From positions 25,101,001 to 25,165,000 of the forward strand of contig CATNEN010000001.1 in NCBI GenBank assembly GCA_950097015.1: 64,000 nt of DNA, given 5' to 3'. This document shows, one piece after another, positions 33,535 to 43,970 of the stretch. The notes beneath the pieces are model-generated. The model ran no database searches, had not been told where the DNA came from, and saw only the letters and a program-made list of their open reading frames with translations. The translations under genes were made by a program, and so were the position numbers. This stretch comes from Macrostomum hystrix (Eukaryota > Platyhelminthes > Macrostomidae). Numbering within the stretch: position 1 is the first letter of the stretch; each line of letters starts with the position of its first letter.

Positions 33535-34003
33535 GAAATGAGATCTTTCAGGGATCTTACAGATCCTTCAGGGGTCTCACAGATCCTTCACGTATCTTAC
33601 AGATCCTTCAGGGGTCTCACAGATCCTTCACGTATCTTACAGATCCTTCACGTATCTTACAGATCCTTCAGGGGTCTCACAGATCCTTCACGTATCTTAC
33701 AGATCCTTCAGGGGTCTCACAGATCCTTCACGGATCTTACAGATCCTTCAGGGGTCTCACAGATCCTTCACGGATCTGACAGATCCTTCACGGATCTGAC
33801 AGATCCTTCAGGGGTCTCACAGATCCTTCAGGGATCTTACAGATCCTTCAGGGGTCTCACAGATCCTTCACGTATCTTACAGATCCTTCAGGGGTCTCAC
33901 AGATCCTTCACGTATCTTACAGATCCTTCAGGGGTCTCACAGATCCTTCACGTATCTTACAGATCCTTCAGGGGTCTCACAGATCCTTCAGGGTCTTTCT
34001 TTA
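33535..34003. repeat. 20/40-bp minisatellite upstream of SIAH
   Basis: Tandem 20-bp units of the form ACAGATCCTTCAGGGGTCTC alternate with ACAGATCCTTCACGTATCTT, giving a 40-bp higher unit. The array begins about 60 bp in front of the SIAH ATG and so takes up its proximal 5' flank. The core GATCCTTCA is the reverse complement of the core in the SIAH intron and in 36345-37425. The + strand open frame through it is a repeat product. Confidence 0.93.
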
Positions 34004-34963
34004 TCTCCTAAGATATTCAACCAATGACCCTGAAAATGCAGAACAAGGGCTAAAATTTTCCGCTTTATCCGATTAAACAACTTCAAGAATCAAAAAACAT
34101 CCTCGAGATATTCAATCCACAAATAGAGGCATACTTTTTCTGCTCACAAAATGTCAATTGTTCAACTATTTTGGACTGATAAAACTTTCTTTTATATATT
34201 TGACCAAGATGAATTCGACACAAAAGTTTAAACAGAGCCTTGTTAGCTTGTCCTTGTCACCAGGGTATTTGAATGTGTCCTCGCCGCGGAATCGAGCTCA
34301 GGACCTTGCTCTTCTTTAACTATTTATCTGTTTCTGATAATCTATGTAATTAATGTAATTAATCATCAAAGTCTGAAGGCCCTATAAACTTTATAAACGA
34401 ATAGAGCAATAAAATATATTTAGCAAATTCGCAGTATAAATAAGATTTTCAATGACAAAACACGCTTGAAATTTATCTTTATTTATAAAAAATAGACATA
34501 AATATAAAGATGCAATAACTAGAACTAAATTTGTCTGACACTGTTACAATTATACTACTGGTATTATAAAAATAAGTAGTATGATAAAAATCTTCAAACT
34601 GTGTCGATGTGGGCAGAGAGATAGAAATAAAAAACAGTGCAATCTTTGTTTCAGTTATCTACTTTGAAAGCTACAAAAAAACGCGGAGAAAACAGCAAAG
34701 GTAAAGAAGGCACACAATAGCTAAGCGAAAAATATTCTAGAATAAAAAATCTGCTCAAAATAGTTAAAAAAATAGCTAATTTAAAAAGTGAAAAACACAG
34801 CGGAGCTTAATTATGGCTAAATATATTTACAGTGATATTCGTTTAAAAAAACAATTTTTAACGAAAAAATACTGACAAAAATCACTTGGTAGGTTTAGGC
34901 GCAAAGCTGTAGGAAAAAAACAAATCGAATGACTGACTGTCAGCTGCACTGAGCAGAACTCAT
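34004..34963. other. AT-rich intergenic region with a SINE fragment
   Basis: Between the SIAH upstream array and the ELOF1 stop codon lies AT-rich unique sequence. At about 34240-34320 a minus-strand fragment matches the head of the SINE family found in CC2D1 introns (CAAGGTCCTGAGCTCGATTC, then CGCGGCGAGG). The body and tail of the SINE are absent. The rest holds nothing I recognise. Confidence 0.5.
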
Positions 34964-36216
34964 CTAAACATTGGCCTCTTCGCAGGCGTCAATCCATTCG
35001 CTGTAGACATCGATGGCCTCCGACAGATAGTTGATGCTGGTCTGGAAGTCTTCTAAGCAGACACGACAGGAGATGCTGCCGACTCGGGCCCGCTTGTTGC
35101 TGAAGGCAAGGGTTCAGTGTGGGTTCAGTGTGGGTTCAGTGTGGGTTCAGTGTGGGTTCAGTGTGGGTTCAGTGTGGGTTCAGTGTGGGTTCAGTGTGGG
35201 TTCAGTGTGGGTTCAGTGTGGGTTCAGTGTGGGTTCAGTGTGGGTTCAGTGTGGGTTCAGTGTGGGTTCAGTGTGGGTTCAGTGTTAGGTTCAGTGTGGG
35301 TTCAGTGTGGGTTCAGTGTGGGTTCAGTGTGGGTTCAGTGTGGTTTCAGTGTAGGTTCAGTGTGGGTTCAGTGTAGGTTCAGTGTGGGTTCAGTGTAGGT
35401 TCAGTGTGGGTTCAGTGTAGGTTCAGTGTGGGTTCAGTGTGGGTTCAGTGTAGGTTCAGTGTGGGTTCAGTGTAGGTTCAGTGTGGGTTCAGTGTAGGTT
35501 CAGTGTGGGTTCAGTGTGGGTTCAGTGTAGGTTCAGTGTGGGTTCAGTGTGGGTTCAGTGTAGGTTCAGTGTGGGTTCAGTGTAGGTTCAGTGTGGGTTC
35601 AGTGTAGGTTCAGTGTGGGTTCAGTGTGGGTTCAGTGTAGGTTCAGTGTGGGTTCAGTGTAGGTTCAGTGTGGGTTCAGTGTAGGTTCAGTGTGGGTTCA
35701 GTGTGGGTTCAGTGTGGGTTCAGTGTGGGTTCGGTGTTAGGTTCAGTGTGGGTTCAGTGTGGGTTCAGTGTGGGTTCGGTGTGGGTTCAGTGTTAGGTTC
35801 AGTGTGGGTTCGGTGTGGGTTCAGTGTGGGTTCAGTGTGGGTTCAGTGTAGGTTCAGTGTGGGTTCAGTGTGGGTTCAGTGTAGGTTCAGTGTGGGTTCA
35901 GTGTGGGTTCGGTGTTAGGTTCAGTGTGGGTTCAGTGTGGGTTCAGTGTGGGTTCGGTGTGGGTTCAGTGTTAGGTTCAGTGTGGGTTCGGTGTGGGTTC
36001 AGTGTGGGTTCAGTGTGGGTTCAGTGTTAGGTTCAGTGTGGGTTCGGTGTGGGTTCAGATTGGGTTCAGAATGGGTTCGGGGAACACCTGGAACACTCAC
36101 AGCTTGACTTCGCAGGATTTCTCATGGTTACAGAACGGACAGTTGAACTGCTCGTCCAGCGGCACAATCACCTTGGCCTTGGGTGGCGGCTTGCGAGCCT
36201 TCCTGCGGCGTCCCAT
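34964..36216 (-). CDS. Transcription elongation factor ELOF1/Elf1, two exons
   Basis: Small zinc-ribbon elongation factor that binds RNA polymerase II, supports transcription through chromatin and acts in transcription-coupled repair. Exon 1 is 36216-36101 and exon 2 is 35099-34964. The donor is AAGCT|GTGAGT and the acceptor CTTCAG|CAAC, phase 2, giving exactly 83 residues, the usual length of the family. The basic N-terminus [13 protein letters not shown], the first zinc pair [10 protein letters not shown], the second pair CRVCLEDF and the end [13 protein letters not shown] match the family along the whole length. The ATG at 36216 has an acceptor-like site 17 nt upstream (CCCATTCCAG|CTC). 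The single intron is filled by an 11-bp minisatellite. Confidence 0.97.
35108..36075. repeat. 11-bp minisatellite filling the ELOF1 intron
   Basis: About 87 units of GTGGGTTCAGT on the + strand occupy nearly all of the 1-kb ELOF1 intron. Variants GTAGG, GTTAGG and TTCGGTG are arranged in repeated blocks: the segment at about 35700-35830 recurs near 35880-36010. Since 11 is not a multiple of 3, all three frames show the same Trp-Val-Gln-Cys open frames; these are not genes. Confidence 0.96.
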
Positions 36217-36229
36217 GCTGATTAGTTGA

Positions 36230-36237
36230 TGAGCTGG
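36230..36237 (-). promoter_or_regulatory. Candidate trans-splice or 5'-UTR acceptor of ELOF1
   Basis: On the gene strand AATTTCCCATTCCAG is followed by CTC and, 17 nt later, by the ATG. The spacing is almost the same as at CC2D1 (16 nt). It fits a spliced-leader acceptor but could end a 5'-UTR intron. Confidence 0.45.
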
Positions 36238-36344
36238 AATGGGAAATTTATTCGCGTGAGATAGGATTCACTGACGTTACAAGGAGACTCGAAACTAATT
36301 AATTAATCAACAAAAAACCCTTAAGTCACTTATGCGAAATAAAT

Positions 36345-37425
36345 ATTAAAGTATCAGGGGAACCCTGAAAGAAGAGGCCAAACCTGAAGGATCAGAGGAA
36401 CCCTGAAGGATCAGAGGGACCCTGAAGGATTAAGGAAACCCTGAAGGATTAAGGAAACCCTGAAGGATTAAGGAAACCCTGAAGGATTAAGGAAACCCTG
36501 AAGGATTAAGGAAACCCTGAAGGATTAAGGAAACCCTGAAGGATTAAGGAAACCCTGAAGGATTAAGGAAACCCTGAAGGATCAGGGTGTAACACACTAA
36601 AAGTGGGGAACGAACCTCGCGCTGGCAGACCGAGACCGGTTTCTGGCTTGTTTGCCTTCGTCAGTCAGCCATAGCCACACGCAATCCTCCCCCACCACTC
36701 TTAGTGTGCACAGAAGTCTTTTTAAGCTTGCCTGTTTTATGGCGATATTTTTTTCTTGTTATGTGAGAGTTTTGCAGCCAAGTCTTTGCTTTTCTACTGT
36801 TGTCAGTAGTCTGAATTGTATCTCTCTCACAGGGCAAACCTAAAGGATCAGGGGAACCCTGAAGGATCAGAGGAAACCTGAAGGATCAGGGGAAACCTGA
36901 AGGATAAGGGGACACCTGAAGGATCAGGGGACACCTGAAGGATCAGGGGACACCTGAAGGATCCAGGGAACCCTAAAGGATCCAGGGAACCCTGAAGGAT
37001 CAGAGGAAACCTGAAGTATAAGGGGAACCTGAAGGATAAGGGGAACCCTGAAGGATTTGGGGAAACCTGAAGAATCAGGGGAAACCTGAAGGATCAGGGG
37101 AAACCTGAAGGATCCAGGGAACCCAAAAGGATCCAGGGAACCCTGAAGGATCAGAGGAAACCTGAAGTATAAGGGGAACCTGAAGGATAAGGGGAACCCT
37201 GAAGGATTTGGGGAAACCTGAAGAATCAGGGGAAACCTGAAGGATCAGGGGAAACCTGAAGGATCAGGGGAAACCTGAAGGATAAGGGGAAATCTGAAGG
37301 ATAAGGGGAAACCTGAAGGATCAGGGGAAACCTAAAGAATCAGGGGAAACCTGAAGGATAAGGGGAATCCTGAAGGATCAGGGGAACCCTAAAGAATCAG
37401 GGGAAACCTGAAGGATCTGGTGGAG
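36345..37425. repeat. 19-bp minisatellite between WDR18-like gene and ELOF1
   Basis: Tandem units of 19 bp read GGATTAAGGAAACCCTGAA from 36420 to 36585, and then GGATCAGGGGAAACCTGAA with many variants from 36835 to 37425. The array is split by the 242-bp dispersed element at 36588-36829. A block of about 180 bp is repeated (near 36965 and 37115). Confidence 0.93.
36588..36829 (+). mobile_element. 242-bp dispersed element, TG...CA ends, 5-bp target duplication
   Basis: The element starts TGTAACACACTAAAAG and ends ATCTCTCTCA, and is flanked on both sides by CAGGG (36583-36587 and 36830-36834). A second copy lies reversed at 60905-61145. TG...CA ends and a 5-bp duplication suggest a solo LTR or a TRIM-like element. 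It also contains CACACTAAAAGTGG and, about 100 bp later, the matching CCACTCTTAGTGTG, so the first half can fold back. On the reverse strand TGGCTGACTGACG and GAGGTTCGTTCCCC resemble pol III A and B boxes, so a SINE origin is the alternative. Confidence 0.75.
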
Positions 37426-37739
37426 TGAAATATCGAAGGAACTAAAGCTATATATAATATTATTCGCTTTACAACCAATGAAACATATTCCTATGAAAAA
37501 AATAAATTAAATGAGATCAGCTTTTTAGCACACTGTTGTGTATTTATCTGCACCACAGGCAGTGACAAATTTGCATTTCTCACGATTCCAATACATCATA
37601 CTACTTAACAGAAGTAGTGCTAAAGTCGGCCAAAAATTTTAAAGGAAATACAATGCAACAACCAAATGCGACTCGCTTGCTAAGAAGACTGCTCAAAAGT
37701 GTAATTTGATTATAGACTCAACAAGCATGCCCAGTTTTC
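37426..37739. other. 3' flank of the WDR18-like gene
   Basis: AT-rich unique sequence directly after the stop codon. Probably 3' UTR and flank. No AATAAA on the gene strand was noticed. Confidence 0.4.
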
Positions 37740-40700
37740 TCAGCCTGTCCCGTGACCGGAGATAATCTTCAACGCCCGGCGCTTCAACGCCGCTAAACGT
37801 TTGGCCTCGAGTTTCTCGTTGGCAGCGGCAGACTCAGCTGCAGCTGGGGTGGCTGCAGGATCTTTCTTAGACTTTCTTTTCTTGTTCCTCTTGTTCTTGC
37901 TGCTCCTAGTGCCGCCATTGTTGGTGCCAGCGGCAGCTGCGGCAACAGAAGAGGCCGGCTGCTCCACCTGTTGAACCTGTTCAACAGCCTCCTCGTCTTC
38001 ATCTAGTTCCATGGTGGCATCGGCCTGATCCTTCGAATCAGCAGCCTGCGGCAGATCCTCGGCGCTCGGGAGCGGAGGAAGGCGCAGCTGCAGCTGCAGG
38101 CTGCAACTCGCGGAGCCAAGCCTCAGCCGGGTTGTCTTGGCCGCGGTGGAGGCTGCGGACTGCTGCTGCTGCGGCAGACTTCGCTTCAGCTGACCGTGCA
38201 TCATGAGCGAATGCCGGCAGCCTGCGGTGGCTGGCGGCGGCGGGCAGGCGATGAGCAGGCAGGAGACGGGCGATGAGGAATGACGCAGGCTGAGCAGCTG
38301 GGCCAGGTTGGGACAGGACACAATGACCACTCGGCCACGACTCGAACCCACGGCCAGCCGGTCCGCTAATGCCGAGGCGGCTAGGGCGACAGCGTCGCCA
38401 TCCTCAGCCGGCCAGAGACGATGCGTTGCTAAGCGACCCGCAGTGTCGCTGGAGTCGCTAACGATGGCGGCGGTGGCGGCGGCGGTGTCGGCCCTGCCAG
38501 AGGACAGCAGCGGGCGCATCAGGCAGAGCCGGATTGCCAAGCCGTTGGCGCAGCCGAAGAAGCCGTGAGTCAGGGTTGCGTCACCGCTCAGAGGGGGCTG
38601 CGGCAGCAGCAACTGCAGCAGGCGGCGACCGGTGGAGCAGCAGAGCAGGCTCACCTGACAAGGCGGAAGTTGGAATTTTGTGATTTAAAAAATCGGCCTA
38701 ACATATGATCCGTGACTGGGAAAACATGTTTCTACTTAAAGTAGTATGAACAAACTTAGCATTGCAATTGCATGACAAGGTATTACCAACGGATAGGGGA
38801 TTTGTCTTGTCAAATTCGCGTCAGAGTGTCCATAGTGGCCTAGTTCCACCTGTTGTAAGCCCTTGAAGGTCAAGCAGTCCGTCTAGATAAAGGTAGGTGT
38901 CAGTTGACCACCGAAGACGGAGATGATGGGGGGCACATTCGGGTGACATGCTGATAAAGTTTGAAGGCCTGGCAAGGCCGCACTGAGGCGCAGTGCTAAT
39001 TTGTGTATATAGGAGTTTATGAAAAACACTAGCGCTTATGGGAAAAATCTGACCTTCGGCCAGAACCATTGAATTTCTCGACGATCTGAAGAGCTGGCGA
39101 CTTGATTCTTGTTTTAGAAGATGCGCAACAAAAATTTGGCCCTTGTTCTTGAGTTTCGTGTACCTGTTTTGCTCCGTTCGGGTGAAGCACCAAAAAATTG
39201 TCAGGGGGATTTCCCCTTGGTAACTATCAAGCAAGTGGGCAATGAAACTCACCTGTCCATTAGCAGCCCAGGCCATGAGTTGGCAATTATGCGGCGCCGA
39301 TCCGATTGGCCGAACGCCAATAGCAGGGCACAGAGCAGCGACCCAGCTCTGCGCCGGCTTCAGAGCAGCCGATGATGAACTGGCGCCATCCAGGCTGCCA
39401 ACGAGCTGCAGGTGGCCGCTATTGAGAGCAAGCCCGGTGTCCCACAGGCACACGAGACCATCGTCACCAACTGAGGCCAGGTAGTGAGCCGGCTGCGACC
39501 AGGCCAGGCAGCGGATGCGCCTGTGGTGGGCGCCGGACAGGACTGCCAGCAGGTCGCCTGTGCCACTGTGCCACAGCTGAGAGCGAGAGGACAATGGCGC
39601 TGCCACATTGTAGCTAACCGAATTCAGCTGGGTATTATACTACCTCCGAAGTCAAGAAATCGATCCCATAACCAAGATGCCAAATTATCCCTATTCCCAG
39701 TAAGGAAACGATCGCATAACCTAGATTCCAATTTGAATAAAATTAAATCGATCCCATACCCTAGATGCCAAATTATCCCCACTCCCAGTTAGGAATCGAT
39801 CCCATAACCTAGATCCCAAATTATCCCCACTCCCAGTAAGGGATAGATCCCATAACCTAGATCCCAAATTATCCCCAGTCCCAGTAAGGAATCGATCCCA
39901 TACCCTAGATCCCAAATTATCCCCACCCCCAGTAAGGGATAGATCCCATAACCTAGATGCCAGATTATCCCCACTCCCACTTAGGAATCGATCCCATACC
40001 CTAGATGCCAGATTATCCCCACTCCCAGTTAGGAATCGATCCCATACCCTAGATGCCAGATTATCCCCACTCCCAGTTAGGAATCGATCCCATACCCTAG
40101 ATGCCAGATTATCCCCACTCCCAGTTAGGAATCGATCCCATACCCTAGATGCCAGATTATCCCCACTCCCAGTTAGGAATCGATCCCATACCCTAGATGC
40201 CAGATTATCCCCACTCCCAGTTAGGAATCGATCCCAAATTATCCCCACTCCCAGTAAGGAATCGATCCCATAACCTAGATCCCAAATTATCCCCACTCCC
40301 AGTAAGGAATCGATCCCATAACCTAGATCCCAAATTATCCCTATCCCCAGTAAGGAATCGATCCCATACACTAGATCCCAAATTATCCCCACTCCCAGTA
40401 AGGAATCGATCCCATAACCTAGATCCCAAATTATCCCCACTCCCAGTTAGGAATCGATCCCATACCCTAGCTGCCAAATTATCCCCACAGCCACCCAGAT
40501 CTTCAGTAAGCTCACCAGAATCCGTTCTCCCAGGGCGGCAGCGCACACATCGCCGCATTCAGTGAACGCCAGAGCTGTGGCCTGCCCAGCCAGAACTATT
40601 CGCCTGTGTTGTTGCTGCTGCTGCTGTTGCTGTGATGACGTCATCTGCCAGCAGGAGATAAGCGGCTTGCCGGCAGCAGCTGAGAAAACAGTGCCAGTAT

Positions 40701-40833
40701 CTGGCAAGTAGCATAAGCTACCAGGTACTGGAGGTTCAACCTGGCGGCACTGCCTAAGCTGGCTGCCACTGCGAATGTCATAGCAGGCAGTGACACTGCC
40801 GCCGCCTCCAATGCCCGAGTCACTAACAATTAC
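37740..40833 (-). CDS. WDR18/Ipi3-like WD40 protein, first exon not found
   Basis: WDR18/Ipi3 is a WD40 propeller of the PELP1-TEX10-WDR18 (Rix1) complex that matures the 60S ribosomal subunit. Three exons are visible: 40833-40516, 39576-39253 and 38654-37740, all phase 0, about 518 residues. The first two give WDR18-like text: CYDIRSG, GKPLISCWQM, then GERIL joined to LWHSGTGDLLAVLSGAHHRR and SVGDDGLVCLWD. The third has ALADRLAVGSSRGRVVIV and then a long tail with an acidic run (MELDEDEEAVEQ) and a basic run (KNKRNKKRKSKK) likely to be a nuclear or nucleolar signal. The coiled-coil end usual for WDR18 is not obvious. The acceptor of the first visible exon is TTTGCAGCAG|GTA; no ATG in frame is convincing, so a short first exon must lie to the right. 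The name rests on exons 1-2; another WD40 protein is possible. Confidence 0.65.
39630..40490. repeat. 48-bp minisatellite in a WDR18-like gene intron
   Basis: Units of about 48 bp with GGAATCGATCCCATACCC, then TAGATGCCAGATTATCCCC, then ACTCCCAGTTA fill the intron between the first two visible exons. Sub-types CCATAACC/ATCCCAAATT and CCATACCC/ATGCCAGATT form blocks. Unit length is a multiple of 3, so long open frames on both strands are repeat products. Confidence 0.94.
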
Positions 40834-40857
40834 CTGCTGCAAAGAAGATAAGTGATT

Positions 40858-41100
40858 CAATAAAATATCCCCACTCCCAGTAAGGAATCGATCCCATAAC
40901 CTAGATCCCAAATTATCCCCACTCCCAGTTAGGAATCGATCCCATACCCTATAGATGCCAAATTATCCCCTCTCTCAGTAAGGAATCAATACCATACCCT
41001 AGATGCCAAATTATCCCCTCTCCCAGTTAGGAGTCGATCCCATACCAAATTATCCCCACTCCCAGTTAGGGATTGGGGATATCTTCTAACTCCCAGTTAG
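40858..41100. repeat. Second block of the same 48-bp minisatellite
   Basis: Same units and orientation as 39630-40490, on the other side of the exon at 40516-40833. About five units, decaying toward 41100 (truncated copies and an irregular GGGATTGGGGATATC end). Confidence 0.9.
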
Positions 41101-41104
41101 AAGA

Positions 41105-43970
41105 TCAGTGATTCAAATAAAAAAACATAAATAAGAAGCACAGTATATGTACAACATATTTATACAAGTCTAGTTGTACACATTTGCATAACTTTAAGAG
41201 TCAACACACCAGAAAAGATGCCTACAATAAATCATGGAACCTTGAGCTCACAACACTTATTTCAACCATCCATCTAACTTGGAAACCAAAAAAGAAGCTT
41301 AAAAGAAGCCACAAGGCTTAAAGTTTGTCATGAAAACTGGATTTGCCTAAAGAGCAGAAGAGAAGTAGGAAATGAAACTTATGTACTTTATAAATGTAAT
41401 AATATGAGCTCCAGTGTAAAGTGCTGTGGAACTATGGAAGGCCATGATTTTGACTGTCCTGCTATACAACACCAAGAACTTGATGCTGACAGACACAACA
41501 CACTTGAGACTGTTCAATGCTGTCTTCAAGCTGACAAGAGCATCAAGACTGAGCCAATCCTGTGCCAATGGCATTTTCAACTGGCTGGCCACATGAGCTA
41601 CTGCGCCCAACCTGCTCAGTGTGTCTTGCTGCTGACTCAGGCGGGACTGTTCAGATGGGGGCCACATGTTGACTTTGATATATGTGGACTACACATTTTA
41701 GTGACCCTATGGCATCCAACACTGCCTACTGGCCAGATTTTGTTTGGATGCTCTGGGGCATGCCATCTGTTGCTGCCCTTGACTACACTGTTGCATTTGC
41801 AACTTGGGGGCTGGGTTTAGGTGCATTGTTGTGCTAAGTATTAAAAAAATTAATTTTTATAAAGTTTATATCATAGTTTTCAGCTAAAGTCCATTTGATT
41901 TTTTATAATCAAAATTGCAAATGAAGCTTCTGAAATACAAATATATTGCTAATGGTTGAAAACAAAATAATGTTATTGCTATTATAAAAAATTAATTTGC
42001 ATGCTACTAAATTATAGTTTAAATTGTTGAACTTAAGAAATACAGCAACCATAGTCCAAATCATGCAGGCTACACACTAGAAAGAGTTTGACATGCTTTC
42101 TGCCTTTATGCCAATTTATGTTAAATGGAAAATGGCCCCAAAGCCTTATGCCAAATTATGGCAATCAAAAAAGAATGCCCAGAATTAAGGAAAAATTCTA
42201 AGTTATGGTTCAGGTTAAAAAGTTTTTTAAACAGATGTTTGAAATTTTCAATTAAATATGAAACTTAATAATACATTAAGTTATACATTAATACATTATA
42301 CATTATACACTATACATTAATACATTAATAATAATACATAATACATGCTTTATATTTGTGACTAAATAAAATGTTGAACAGTAGGCCCCTAACAAAAAAC
42401 AAAAATGTGAACCAAAAATAAAATGTAAAATTTTTTGGTAAAAACAACAAGGAGTTACACAAAGGTTGTGAATTTATGTTAACATACAACATCATAGATA
42501 TTACATAAGTTGCAACTAAAATTTTGATAATTAATAAATTGTTTCTAACTACATCTAAACTTTTGTACAACTTCATTTCCACCTGCATTTTAACCGATTT
42601 GGATGCTTGGACTTTATACACCAACAAAACTAACGTCAAATTTGTTTCCAAATAATAAGCCTACACCTGAAATTTAGAGCATTAACTACATGATCTAGAC
42701 TATGTGACTATGTCTATAGGACAGCAATTCAAATTCAAAACCAAAAGCAACAAAATTTTGGATAGCAAAATAACCTAAAGTATCACAATCAATGTGCTGT
42801 ATTTTTGTCGATAGGCCTATTAATTTTGCCCTTGTGGTGGACAGTCAACATGTGACCAGCCAGAGCCAGTGCAGCCGCACTAAAACCTCTCATCCTCAGT
42901 CTAGTTAAGGTGGGGTTGGTGCACCCAGCCAGCCAGCTTGCTAAGCTGGGGGGTTTGCAAAGTCCAACCACTTTTCGCACCCCCTAGGCCGACTCAGACT
43001 TGCAAATCCAACATTTTAGTAATCAAGCTGACATATGATGCTTTAAGAAATTATGAAACGGTTTATTAGAAATTAAACATGAAATAGTGCATATCCAGGA
43101 ATAGTTAGATTAGAAGTAAAAAGGTAGATAGATTAAAAAAAGTACCACATGATTAAGCATGCTTTAAAATGTTACGTTTTATGGAAAACAAAGACAATTT
43201 TCTAATTATAGGCCTATTTTTGTTATTTTTTTTAAAACAACTTGAGGCACCGGCAAAACTTTTAAAGTTTGTGTTTTATAATTTATTAACTAATTTATTG
43301 AGCCTTAAGCTACGAATGTGTCATGATTTTTTCTCTACACTTCGTCTCTGCTTGGAACACTAAAGTTTACTTTTTTAGTGTGTAGCAGCTGTGTACTAGC
43401 TCATCTTGTATGATGGAAATTTCCAATTCCAAAAGGAGTGGAAAAATCCATTTCCACTGGTTATCGTGGTAATTCCTTGGTAATTTTCCACTTTTTTAAT
43501 TTCACTCTTTGAACAGAAGGGTGCAGTTGCTCTTGACCGCGTACTCGACGAAACAGCGTGTAATTGATAAGCAAGCACAATTGCAGATATCTACTGTATA
43601 AAAATATTATATAACAATAATCAATCAATCAATAAAAACAAAGCAGAAGCAAGTTTTGAATGTCCAATAACTAAAAGATGGTGCAGCGTCAGAAAAAAGC
43701 TTTATGTTTAATTTAACTTTTTTCAGTACAACGCAATTTCACATGTACTACTGCTAGTACTAGCACAAGAAAGTGTCATATTTGACGGCTTTAATAAATA
43801 CAGTGTTCTATTTGCAAACTTGCACAAAATCTTACGCATCGATTGAAAGTTTTGAAATAGAATGCACACGTATTAAAATTTGAAAAACTCGTAACTCACA
43901 ATAACTAACTCAAAAAACTGCCGAAACCGTCCAATCGTACTTCTCAAATTGCTGAAATGTACTTTAATAG
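41105..43970. other. Unassigned AT-rich region, no supported gene
   Basis: 2.9 kb between the WDR18-like gene and the retrotransposon. The longest frames (41404-41820 on +, 41347-41667 on -) overlap each other and match nothing I know; they may be a decayed transposon piece. The missing first exon of the WDR18-like gene could lie in the right part. 42240-42340 is a run of ATACATTA-type simple sequence. Confidence 0.4.

Noticed and set aside
33466-34011. + strand 181-codon frame in front of SIAH
   Set aside because: Translation of the 20-bp minisatellite with no unique domain.
35031-36229. Trp-Val-Gln-Cys frames in the ELOF1 intron
   Set aside because: All three frames of the 11-bp repeat give the same peptide, and the region is cleanly spliced out between two conserved ELOF1 exons.
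39721-40440. 239-codon frame inside the WDR18-like gene
   Set aside because: Translation of the 48-bp minisatellite within an intron with good splice sites.
41347-41820. Overlapping + and - frames left of the retrotransposon
   Set aside because: Neither frame shows a recognisable domain, splice context or repeat boundary; kept as unassigned.
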